A stretch of 64,000 nt of DNA from Flavobacteriales bacterium ALC-1 (GTDB lineage: Bacteria > Bacteroidota > Bacteroidia > Flavobacteriales > Flavobacteriaceae): the NCBI GenBank assembly GCA_000171875.1, contig ABHI01000001.1:631001-695000 (forward strand). Reading direction: 5' to 3'. The position numbers and the translations under genes were made by a program. Of the stretch, positions 10,500-18,554 are shown one piece after another. The notes beneath the pieces were generated by a model. The model saw only the letters and a list, made by a program, of their open reading frames with translations. It had not been told where the DNA came from and ran no database searches. Each line of letters starts with the position of its first letter. Within the stretch, counting starts at the first letter, position 1.

Positions 10500-13304
10500 C
10501 TACAGTTCAATTATATAGTTAGACAAACTCTGATCATGGTGTAATCCCATCTTTTTACGTAAACGATAACGTTTAACTTCTACACTTTTGTGCGAAATAT
10601 TAAGCAAAGGAGCAATCTCTTTTGAAGATAAATTTAATCTCAAATAAGCACATAATCTTAAATCATTAGGAGTAATGGATGGATGTAATGTTTTAACTTT
10701 CTTCATAAAGTCTTTATCAACATTATTAAAGGCCTCTTCGAAAAGCTTCCAGTCGCTTTTATTGTTTAAATTTGAATTTATAAGTTTAATGACTTTTTTA
10801 AAATCATCTAGAGACTTTCCTTTTAACAATTCAGATTTAATATTATTAAGAAACTCATTACGTTTTACTAAATTCATAGTAGCCATACCAAGCTCTCTGT
10901 TTTTATTTTCAATATCCAACTGCAAATTCTTATTCTTAAACTGCATTATTTGTCGTTGGCTTTCCAATTGCTCCATCTCTAACTCTCGTTCTTTCTTTTC
11001 TAAAAGTTTTTGCTTTTGCTTTTTATAATAACGACTATTTAAATATTGGGTCAATAGTGCTAATACAATAAATGATAATACATACAACGCAATAGCTAAT
11101 GGCTTTAAATACCATGGTTTTTCTATTGAAAAATGATATGATATAATATTACTAGAAAATACCCCTCCAGTAATTGCCCTAGCCTCGAAATTATAATCTC
11201 CATGTGGTAAGTTTTCAAAAAATATTTCAGAATCAGTTGACCACGAACTCCAATCATCATAAATGCCTAATAATCTATATTGATATTTAGAAGAAGAAAG
11301 TTTATCATAATTAGTAACACTATAATTAAACTTAAGACTATTGTCCTTATTCAATAACTCTATAGGCTCCCCATTAAAATCTATAGATACTAATTCGTTA
11401 TGAAGTGATCTATAGGACACCTCATTTAAATAAATCTCATCAGGATTTTGTCTTAATTTATTTAAATCAACAATAAGATAACCATCTGTAGTTCCAATTA
11501 AATACTCCTCATCACTTATATAAAGTACATTTTCATATCCAGTCTTACTTTTTCGCAATTCACCAGAAATCGGTATTACATTTAATTCTGGCTTATTGGA
11601 TAACTTACCAGTCTCTATATAAACAATCTCATTCTTATTAAAACCCCAAAGTCTATTACCTTCTATATCATTAATAAGCTTACCTGACAAGTATTTATTC
11701 TCACTCAACCACTCACTCAAAAGACTATCCTTTTCAAAGTCATTTTTTCCTTTATCATAACGGTAAACACCATCTTTATAGCTATATAATATTGAATTAT
11801 TAAAATTGACAACACTAGATTTAACGCCTTCTTCAATATCAATCTTCTTAGAATCGATCACATTATTATACGCATTATCTATCTTAATTTTATAAACACC
11901 TTTATACTCGTGACTTACAAGCACCTCGTCTACATCCGAAAACTCAATATACTTAGATGATATATCAAAACCATCTATTTTGTTTCGGTAAGCCCATTTA
12001 TCATTTAGAGTTTTTTCTAAAATGGTTAGTCCTCTATAATTACCTTGAATCAAAAGGTTAGGCTGGTTTTTAATTTCCTTTATTTCCCAAGTTCCCTTTT
12101 CATTTGATATCATTTCAGCGTTACCACCATTAATAATAAATGTTCCACTATCATGTCCACAAAACAGTTTGTCCTGCAAAATTTTCAAACACCAAACTTG
12201 ACCCTCTGTTCCAAGTACAAGTTTAAAATTAGAGTCTGAATTGACCGCTCTATAAAATAAACCTTGATTAGTACCCATATATAAATACTGATCTGTTTTC
12301 ACAGATGTATAAACTGTACCTAATACTCCAAGCTTATCTTTATAAACTTTATATGGTGATTTTAAGTTAAGTACATTTATACCATTATCTAAACCAAGCC
12401 ATACACTACCTTCATTATCTTCTTTAATTGACAGTACTGTGTTATTACTTAATCCATAAGATTGGTTAATCATTAGAATTATTTTACCATTACTATCTAA
12501 TTGAATTATACCATTACCAACAGTACCAATTAAAAAACTTCCATCTTTTAATTTTATATTACTGTATATACTTACATTATTTAAAACACTTTGAATATCA
12601 TTATTCCACTTTTCAACCTTGTTATTTTGAAAGCTGTAAAAACCCTGTTCTTTTGTTAAAAACAGTAGTCCGTTTTGATTGTCGAATATATTAATGATTT
12701 CAAAATTTTGATTACTCAAGGCTGCTGTAACAAAAGTTTCTTTACCATTTTCAATTTTGAAAATACCTATACCACTTTTTTGAAAATAAATAGTTTCATC
12801 GACCTTAAACATTTTATTGATTCTAGAATCAGATTCAACAAATCCTAGGCTTTCATCAGAAGTATTATATATATAAATTCTCTCAAATGATTGAAACAAA
12901 ACATATCCTTCTATATCAACTATTCCCCAAAATTCTTCATCTTCTATAACCTTAATTTTTTTGTTTTTTATTAAAGACGTATAGATAAGGTGTCCAAATT
13001 TGTTCTTGGTCCAAAATCCAAAATCCATATATCCGCCTGAATAAATTTTATCAGCAACTACATGTACTGATCTTAAAATATCTTCATTTGGAGAATCATA
13101 AAGTTTCCACGAAGCTCCATTATACTCTAAAAGCCCTTTGTTATTTGCAACATAAATAAAATTGTTTTCAGCTTGAGATATAGCCCAATTTTGATCTTCA
13201 GCTCCATAATCTTGCGGAGTAAATACTTGTATAGGAGGAATCTCCTGCGAATACGAATAATCCGCAATGAATAATACCAAACAGAAAAGAAGTTGTTTTA
13301 ACAA
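10500..13304 (-). CDS. Membrane sensor-regulator: beta-propeller, Y_Y_Y domain, TM helix, LuxR-type HTH
   Basis: This 934-residue protein has a signal peptide (ends DYSYSQ), a long propeller-like repeat region to about residue 640 (motifs like LGLDNGINVLNL), a Y_Y_Y domain (about 660-745), one TM helix (about 750-772), a coiled coil (about 775-840) and a C-terminal LuxR-type helix-turn-helix (about 870-930). It resembles hybrid two-component sensors without kinase or receiver domains, so it probably senses a glycan fragment outside the cytoplasmic membrane and binds DNA directly. It lies upstream of susC on the same strand and most likely controls it. The start is TTG at 13304; no in-frame ATG lies between it and the stop just upstream. 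The gene is intact, unlike the genes it should control. Confidence 0.82.
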   Translation of the reverse strand: MLKQLLFCLVLFIADYSYSQEIPPIQVFTPQDYGAEDQNWAISQAENNFIYVANNKGLLEYNGASWKLYDSPNEDILRSVHVVADKIYSGGYMDFGFWTKNKFGHLIYTSLIKNKKIKVIEDEEFWGIVDIEGYVLFQSFERIYIYNTSDESLGFVESDSRINKMFKVDETIYFQKSGIGIFKIENGKETFVTAALSNQNFEIINIFDNQNGLLFLTKEQGFYSFQNNKVEKWNNDIQSVLNNVSIYSNIKLKDGSFLIGTVGNGIIQLDSNGKIILMINQSYGLSNNTVLSIKEDNEGSVWLGLDNGINVLNLKSPYKVYKDKLGVLGTVYTSVKTDQYLYMGTNQGLFYRAVNSDSNFKLVLGTEGQVWCLKILQDKLFCGHDSGTFIINGGNAEMISNEKGTWEIKEIKNQPNLLIQGNYRGLTILEKTLNDKWAYRNKIDGFDISSKYIEFSDVDEVLVSHEYKGVYKIKIDNAYNNVIDSKKIDIEEGVKSSVVNFNNSILYSYKDGVYRYDKGKNDFEKDSLLSEWLSENKYLSGKLINDIEGNRLWGFNKNEIVYIETGKLSNKPELNVIPISGELRKSKTGYENVLYISDEEYLIGTTDGYLIVDLNKLRQNPDEIYLNEVSYRSLHNELVSIDFNGEPIELLNKDNSLKFNYSVTNYDKLSSSKYQYRLLGIYDDWSSWSTDSEIFFENLPHGDYNFEARAITGGVFSSNIISYHFSIEKPWYLKPLAIALYVLSFIVLALLTQYLNSRYYKKQKQKLLEKKERELEMEQLESQRQIMQFKNKNLQLDIENKNRELGMATMNLVKRNEFLNNIKSELLKGKSLDDFKKVIKLINSNLNNKSDWKLFEEAFNNVDKDFMKKVKTLHPSITPNDLRLCAYLRLNLSSKEIAPLLNISHKSVEVKRYRLRKKMGLHHDQSLSNYIIEL

Positions 13305-13463
13305 ACTTATTTTTTAATCTACTAAATATAGGTATTTGAATTTACAACAAAGAATAAAATTTCACATTTTTAATACTCATGTTAAGGTTACAACTACTAA
13401 AAACAAAGAAGATAAACTCTTTTTGTAGTGTCATTAAAATCATGTGTATAGGTTTATTCTTAC

Positions 13464-13796
13464 TTGAATTATATAGTATTAGCTCAGCTGAATCTTATAT
13501 CAACGTCTCAAAAAGCCAATCTAAAGAATAATAGATTACTTTTTGTTTTAAAAATGCATTTAAAAGCACGCTTTCAGCACATTTTTAAAACAAAAAAAAC
13601 TAGAACTTGTACACTTATTCTTGGTCACAATCATCCATCAGGAAACTTAAAACCTAGTCAATCAGATATCTCTTTAACAAAGAGGTTAGTTCAAGACGCA
13701 AACTATCTTGATTTAAAAATATTAGATCATCTAATTTTAACAGATACAACTTACACATCTTTTGCAGATGATAATACGATATCTTTTAGTTTTTAA
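13464..13796 (+). pseudogene. RadC/JAB-domain remnant
   Basis: The C-terminal half of this frame is a clear RadC-type JAMM domain: HNHPSGNLKPSQSD followed by LDLKILDHLIL and a final SFADD. RadC proteins are normally about 150-230 residues. Here the first 50 residues do not look like RadC, while another frame (FKNAFKST) resembles the expected sequence just before the JAMM motif. So the N-terminal part appears lost or frameshifted. Such RadC genes often travel on plasmids and integrative elements in Bacteroidota, which fits the accessory region starting here. It is probably not functional. Confidence 0.6.
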
Positions 13797-13821
13797 TACA
13801 TCATTTTTTCAATTCATTACA

Positions 13822-14715
13822 TTAGTCACTTAATAAGTCTTTTAAAATAGACCAAGTTTCAGATAATGCTTTTAATATAGTTGTCTCTTTAAGAGACCCT
13901 ATCTCCATGAATTCTATTAGAGTGAAAAAGAATGATACAATCGAAGTAACTACAATTGTAATTCTAATAACGTTGAGTAAATTTCTATAGCTTGGTTTAT
14001 CTTTCTTTCTAAGGATTTGAATAAAAATAACTGGAATTAAAAAAGTAAGTATAAAAAATAAAAAGATAGGGTAACTAGGGTTTATTGAAGTCTCGGGTAC
14101 TTCAACAAAATAAAATCCTAAAGCGTTAATTAGTAAAAAAACACTAAGCATCGAAATTAAAATGATTACCTTATTTAAGGAAAGGTAGTTATAGATTTTA
14201 TCAAGCAAATTAACATTCTTTATTTTCTGTAATCGCTCATTATATTGGTCTTTTATATATTCAAAATATTCCACATACATTATGGTTGTAAACAATAAAA
14301 AAAACAAAGTATAAAGAATAAATAATGTTGATTCCCAAAAAGTACTATTCTTATAAATATTTTTCTCTAAGTCATAGAATTCTGAATATGCTTTTTGATT
14401 CCTATGATTGATATAATAAAACCTTTTTACTTTGTCTCCTATATCGTAGCTTTTTTCCTTTCTCCAGAAATTGCTTGAATCATTCACAGTAAAGTACCAA
14501 ACCTTAACATGGGTTACATGATACCGACCATCAATTTGTATTTCCTGTCTATGAATACTATCAGTAATTTTATTGATAGTGTAAACTTCTGATTTTTGAG
14601 ATTGATATAACAATCTTTCATGTATGTTTGACTCAATAGTCGCCCATATACCAAAGAAAAATAGGAGAAACCCTATTATTGTTACACAACCAGTAAAGCA
14701 ACTATTATCATGCAT
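13822..14715 (-). CDS. Multi-pass membrane protein, DUF3592-like N-terminus
   Basis: The 297-residue protein has a first TM helix (about 8-26), then a soluble segment of about 85 residues with the pattern of DUF3592 (a value for VWYFTVN followed by YDIGDKVKRFYY), then four more TM helices. DUF3592 proteins have unknown function. It lies in the accessory region next to the nuclease unit but is separated from it by a short opposite-strand frame and a gap of about 300 bp, so membership in that unit is unproven. The start is ATG at 14715. Codon use looks as AT-rich as its neighbours. Confidence 0.55.
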   Translation of the reverse strand: MHDNSCFTGCVTIIGFLLFFFGIWATIESNIHERLLYQSQKSEVYTINKITDSIHRQEIQIDGRYHVTHVKVWYFTVNDSSNFWRKEKSYDIGDKVKRFYYINHRNQKAYSEFYDLEKNIYKNSTFWESTLFILYTLFFLLFTTIMYVEYFEYIKDQYNERLQKIKNVNLLDKIYNYLSLNKVIILISMLSVFLLINALGFYFVEVPETSINPSYPIFLFFILTFLIPVIFIQILRKKDKPSYRNLLNVIRITIVVTSIVSFFFTLIEFMEIGSLKETTILKALSETWSILKDLLSD

Positions 14716-14802
14716 TAAAAAAAGTATTATAGTTTTTTATCAAGGTTATTAAGTTCGCTTTTATCATCAAAGGAGTTTTTTAAAACTTATCTAGTTCAGT
14801 CC

Positions 14803-15006
14803 TTGATGAGAACACAAATTTTACTCGTAAAATTGTGTTTCATGACTATAGCAAAGGGAAAAAGACTTTTTATGTCAAAAGTACATGGAGACAGCAATAA
14901 ATTGACCATCATCCACGAAGTTCTTTATATGAATAAGAAAGATATAGATAATGCCATACAGCTTTATTATGAAACGAGCAAGATTCCTTCTTATAAAAAT
15001 GACTAA
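14803..15006 (+). pseudogene. Short coding remnant, function unknown
   Basis: This frame of about 67 codons (ATG at 14806) ends with a natural-looking segment (LTIIHEVLYMNKKDIDNAI). The frame just beside it, 14805 onwards, encodes another natural-looking stretch (FTRKIVFHDYSKGKK) until a stop near 14902. Two plausible segments in two frames suggest one decayed gene with a frameshift, not two genes. I do not recognise a family. It may also be a chance frame. Confidence 0.3.
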
Positions 15007-15029
15007 TAATCTTAAACCATAAGTTAATT

Positions 15030-16943
15030 CTATAAATCTTTATCTTTCTTATTCATAGTCAATATTTTTCTTGAATCAGACCAATCGGATAAGCTTAATT
15101 CTTCAAGATAATCATTTGTCATTGCTATCTTATATGTAAGAGTATTATCTAGATCTAAAGGGAAAATCTTATAGTTTTCAGCCAAGATGAACCATTTATA
15201 TAAACCTTCTGTGTTTTTAGATTTTAATTCTTCAATAAAATTTATAATTGTTTCATTATTAATAATTCTGTTTTCTTCTTTAATCACAGTATCATTACCT
15301 TCTTTAACACTAAGCGTCCTAAACTGAATAAACTCCGCACCAGAAACAACAATTTTTGGGACATCCTTATTGTCATTTATTAATGATTTCAGCCATTCTT
15401 CATCACCTATTTTTACATTAATTCTATAATCAGATTTTTTAGGTATGTTAGGATTTTCTTTAAATTTGTATCTTAAATGTCGAGCTACAACTTTTTCTTT
15501 GTTTTGATCTTTTTTCGGGTTATCTAAAATGTAATATTCTAATTTTACATTTTTTCCTTTTAGTACATTATGTAGTTCACTTAAATCTGTTGCTGAAGTA
15601 GCAATATTAACATCTTCTGCTATTTTTTTTAGAACGTAATTAACCACAGAACTATATCCTTGAGTTATAAAGATTAATTTATTTTTATTTTTTTTATTTA
15701 GACCTTTAATAATTGTAATTAATTCTTTTTTAAATTTAGTAGAGATATCCTTTATTTGCTCGTATCTAAAATTCTCATACGTTTTAGAAATATTAATCAT
15801 ATTTCTTTTAAGTGTAGCCAAATCTGAAATTTCAGCTGAATCTAAACCCTTATCTTTACTATTTGAAACTTTTGACAATACCATTTTAAAGTTAAGTAAC
15901 TCTTCATTTTTAGGATTAGCTTCGTGTAATCTTCCAACAAATGAATATAGGAGTGCATGTAAATCAAAACCTGAATACATTCTTCTTTTATGATACATGA
16001 ATATCAACCTATTTCTTATAGAATCAGGGTCAGAATTTTCATTTCCTTTTGGGCTAACACAATATTGCAAACCTAAGCAATAAGACCCAAAAGCATCCGA
16101 AAGTCCATATCCAAATGACATATTGATTATAAAATTATGTAAATCTTTATTTAATATAATATCTTTTTGATATCGCATTCTTTTTTCAACACCTTTATAG
16201 ATATATGAAACCTCATTCGCTGTTTTTTTGAATTGTTCACCATTACAATTATCATTATCTTCACTAGTAGTAATATATAACTCTTCCATTTTTTGAATGG
16301 CACTTTTTATTTCTTGATAATATATATCAGGACTGAATTGAAATAAAAAATCACTTATCCTATAAGGTGGGATATACATTGATTTAGCCAAACCTAGGAG
16401 CATAAAATTTATTTTTTGTATTTCATCATATCGTTTTTGAAAGGATTTATTGAATTCATCTAATTCTTTTTTAAAGTTCTCAATATCATTTAAATTATTT
16501 GTAACGGAACTTTCTGCAAAAAAAACAAATAGGTTAGATCTTTCATGGATAAACAAGCACTCTTTCCAAATACAATATGAAATGTAAAGAAAAGAGTAAG
16601 ATGGTGTTGTACCAGCTATACTGAATTCAGCATAAACTTTGGGTGGTTGAGCTTTGAAAAACTCTCTTCCTAAAATGACACATGAAACAATACACAAAAC
16701 ACAAGTAATTATAATACTCATCAAAACAAATAGTTCAGTAATTTTATGACCATCTTCCCTACTATATGTATATATTAAAGTGCTTGAAAATGTTATTATC
16801 CCAAATAAGATACTCGGTAATACAGAAGTATTTGTCATTAATCTAATAAATTGTTTCCACCTTTGTTTTCGATAGAAACTCCAACCTAATATTTCTTTAA
16901 TAAATTTATATTTAGTAACAAATTCTTTCAGGCTTTTTTGCAT
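15030..16943 (-). CDS. Two-TM protein with C-terminal eIF2B/MtnA-like Rossmann domain
   Basis: The 637-residue protein has two TM helices (about 43-60 and 70-92), a cytoplasmic alpha-helical part (about 100-415) and a C-terminal domain (about 420-600). That domain follows the eIF2B alpha/beta/delta and methylthioribose-1-phosphate isomerase pattern: KLIFITQGYSSVV at 422-434 (family: ILTHGYSS-VV), VVSGAEFI at 532-539 (family: VIVGAE-I), RIINNETI at 559-566 (family: -INKIGT-) and WFILAENYKIFPL at 584-596 (family: -YVLAESYKF). The preceding helices also fit the helical half of that family. Those domains bind sugar phosphates or nucleotides. It is 123 bp downstream of the nuclease gene on the same strand. 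The membrane link and the nuclease partner suggest a sensing role, which is inference. Confidence 0.6.
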   Translation of the reverse strand: MQKSLKEFVTKYKFIKEILGWSFYRKQRWKQFIRLMTNTSVLPSILFGIITFSSTLIYTYSREDGHKITELFVLMSIIITCVLCIVSCVILGREFFKAQPPKVYAEFSIAGTTPSYSFLYISYCIWKECLFIHERSNLFVFFAESSVTNNLNDIENFKKELDEFNKSFQKRYDEIQKINFMLLGLAKSMYIPPYRISDFLFQFSPDIYYQEIKSAIQKMEELYITTSEDNDNCNGEQFKKTANEVSYIYKGVEKRMRYQKDIILNKDLHNFIINMSFGYGLSDAFGSYCLGLQYCVSPKGNENSDPDSIRNRLIFMYHKRRMYSGFDLHALLYSFVGRLHEANPKNEELLNFKMVLSKVSNSKDKGLDSAEISDLATLKRNMINISKTYENFRYEQIKDISTKFKKELITIIKGLNKKNKNKLIFITQGYSSVVNYVLKKIAEDVNIATSATDLSELHNVLKGKNVKLEYYILDNPKKDQNKEKVVARHLRYKFKENPNIPKKSDYRINVKIGDEEWLKSLINDNKDVPKIVVSGAEFIQFRTLSVKEGNDTVIKEENRIINNETIINFIEELKSKNTEGLYKWFILAENYKIFPLDLDNTLTYKIAMTNDYLEELSLSDWSDSRKILTMNKKDKDL

Positions 16944-17066
16944 ATTTAATAATTGAATTTATTGTGAATATATATGGCTTAAAAAATTATATTTATAAGA
17001 CTAAAAATGTAATTTTTGTAAATTAATATTTGATCAGATTTTAAGAATTTAAGTGATAATCCAATA

Positions 17067-17798
17067 CTATTTCCACATCTCTATTGGGTTTTTCTTCTGT
17101 TCATGAAGATCACCACCACTAACTCTATCCCAGAATCTACCACCTACAAGTTGTTCTGCGTCATATGTTGAAACAAGATAATCTTCAAAATCACCATCAA
17201 GATCTTTATTTTCCATTTCAAATGTCCAAAGCGAAAGTCTTCCTTTTTTATCTTCAGTTAAAACGCTTTTTATAAAAGCATGAGGAACAGGTACATCTAT
17301 ACCATATTCATTTGAATCGTCTCCAATGGTTTCAATTCTTTTATCAAAATAAAATATAGGAGCTGTAAGAATATATGTTTCCAAAATATCTGTCCGATTG
17401 TTTAAATCTCTTATTGCCGACTCAAGCCTTTTCCATATACCTCGATTAAAATTAGCTATTTGAGGAGACATATTTGACAATAAAAATGTCTCACTATTTT
17501 GTATTACTCGAATATCTTGATTTGCGCTACCAACTAAATGTCCTCTATCATATCCACTCCCTACATAAGCTTTTAATCCTGCACGAAATCTCTTTGGTAT
17601 TCTTATATCTGCACGGAAATTGTTTGAACGCTCAGCTGATGTCAATTCTCGTTGATTACGATTAACAATTTCAAGTGTCCATTTGGCTTGTCTAAAATAC
17701 CAAGAATAACCTATGGTAAAATAACGTCCAGTTAATATCTGATCGCAAACTGGTGCTCCATATCGAAGCTCAGGTTGCATTTGAAAAGGATCATTCAT
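17067..17798 (-). CDS. Cytoplasmic DNA/RNA non-specific endonuclease (NUC1, beta-beta-alpha-Me fold)
   Basis: The 243-residue protein carries the NUC1 signature: DRGH at 84-87 with catalytic His87, NMSPQ at 109-113, and NRGIWKRLE at 118-126 with the Mg-binding Asn118 and helix Glu126. It has no signal peptide, whereas most bacterial NUC1 enzymes are secreted or periplasmic. A nuclease kept in the cytoplasm would need control, so an immunity or effector role is likely. It is the first gene of a two-gene unit with the two-TM eIF2B-like protein. A -7-like TATTTTTG box (minus strand, 17918-17925) lies about 120 bp upstream. The start is ATG at 17798. Confidence 0.85.
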   Translation of the reverse strand: MNDPFQMQPELRYGAPVCDQILTGRYFTIGYSWYFRQAKWTLEIVNRNQRELTSAERSNNFRADIRIPKRFRAGLKAYVGSGYDRGHLVGSANQDIRVIQNSETFLLSNMSPQIANFNRGIWKRLESAIRDLNNRTDILETYILTAPIFYFDKRIETIGDDSNEYGIDVPVPHAFIKSVLTEDKKGRLSLWTFEMENKDLDGDFEDYLVSTYDAEQLVGGRFWDRVSGGDLHEQKKNPIEMWK

Positions 17799-18220
17799 AA
17801 TAGTGTAGCTTAATGAATTTTAAAGTTATTTATTTCTGATACAGAAAACAATACGTAAAACTACGTACAGAAAATTCCTATATTTAAGTTTAAGTGATTG
17901 AAAATTAAGCCAAAACGCAAAAATATTGTTTGGATAAAAAGAGTAAATCTCTGAAGAATTCTTAAAAAGCAGTTTTAATCTAAAAATTAATGGCAAGACA
18001 GATTATTATAATACGTAATCTCTTTTAGACAATAGGTTGCCTTTCTTATTAAGATGATTACAAGTTACTTTTCACGATTTAAATAAAATAATTCTCTTTT
18101 ATTGAGAAATAGGCTAAAATGCGGACCATAATGTAGAGCAAACTATTTTTAATAAGAATAGCTATTTTAAAAAAACCTGTAGATAAATAATTTGTTGTAC
18201 CTATGTCGTACCTAAATAAA
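17799..18220. other. Intergenic stretch upstream of the nuclease gene
   Basis: I see no credible gene in these 422 bp. Near the nuclease start are a dyad TTTCTG-ATA-CAGAAA (17833-17847) and two copies of the palindrome TACGTA (17852-17857 and 17862-17867) separated by 4 bp. They could be operator sites. A TAnnTTTG match on the minus strand is at 17918-17925, without a clear -33 TTG. Confidence 0.35.
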
Positions 18221-18252
18221 AAAGCCTTTACATGAAATCTTGTAAAGGCTTT
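18221..18252 (-). terminator. Intrinsic terminator of the tRNA-Gly/tRNA-Leu transcript
   Basis: A perfect 12-bp stem (AAAGCCTTTACA at 18221-18232 with its complement at 18241-18252) has an 8-nt loop and is followed on the minus strand by a T-rich run. It starts 1 bp after the tRNA-Leu 3' end. Confidence 0.85.
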
Positions 18253-18253
18253 G

Positions 18254-18337
18254 TACTGAAGACGGGACTTGAACCCGTACGTCCTAATGGACATTGGATT
18301 TTAAGTCCAACGTGTCTACCAATTCCACCACTTCAGC
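18254..18337 (-). tRNA. tRNA-Leu (anticodon UAA)
   Basis: The minus strand gives an acceptor stem GCTGAAG/CTTCAGT, a D arm with GGTAGACA, the anticodon loop around TTAA, a long variable arm typical of leucine, and the T loop GGTTCAAGTCC. Discriminator base A. The length is 84 nt and the CCA is not encoded. It lies 48 bp downstream of tRNA-Gly in the same transcript. Confidence 0.95.
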
Positions 18338-18385
18338 ATCCTGATTACATCGACGTAATCAAATTGGTATACTTTAAAAGAATAG

Positions 18386-18457
18386 AGCGAAAGATGGGAT
18401 TTGAACCCACGACCTCCACCTTGGCAAGGTGATGCTCTACCCCTGAGCTACTTTCGC
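18386..18457 (-). tRNA. tRNA-Gly (anticodon GCC)
   Basis: The acceptor stem is GCGAAAG/CTTTCGC with discriminator T. The anticodon loop reads TTGGCAA, giving GCC. The T loop is GGTTCAAATCC. Length 72 nt. CCA is not encoded. A promoter lies about 40 bp upstream at 18496-18525. Confidence 0.95.
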
Positions 18458-18495
18458 AGTTTTTTAAAAGAACTATTTCGCTTTAAAAGCGGATG

Positions 18496-18525
18496 CAAAT
18501 TTAAAATATTTCTTAGAAAAGCAAA
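18496..18525 (-). promoter_or_regulatory. Promoter for the tRNA-Gly/tRNA-Leu operon
   Basis: On the minus strand, TTTG (18525-18522) is followed after 18 bp by TAAATTTG (18503-18496). This matches the Bacteroidota primary-sigma consensus TTTG-N about 19-TAnnTTTG. The tRNA-Gly 5' end is 39 bp downstream. Confidence 0.65.
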
Positions 18526-18554
18526 GCCTTTTTTCTAAATAAATTAAAAAAGTT

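Noticed and set aside
18232..18432. Reading frame over both tRNA genes
   Set aside because: It lies on the opposite strand to two clear tRNA genes and has no protein-like sequence.
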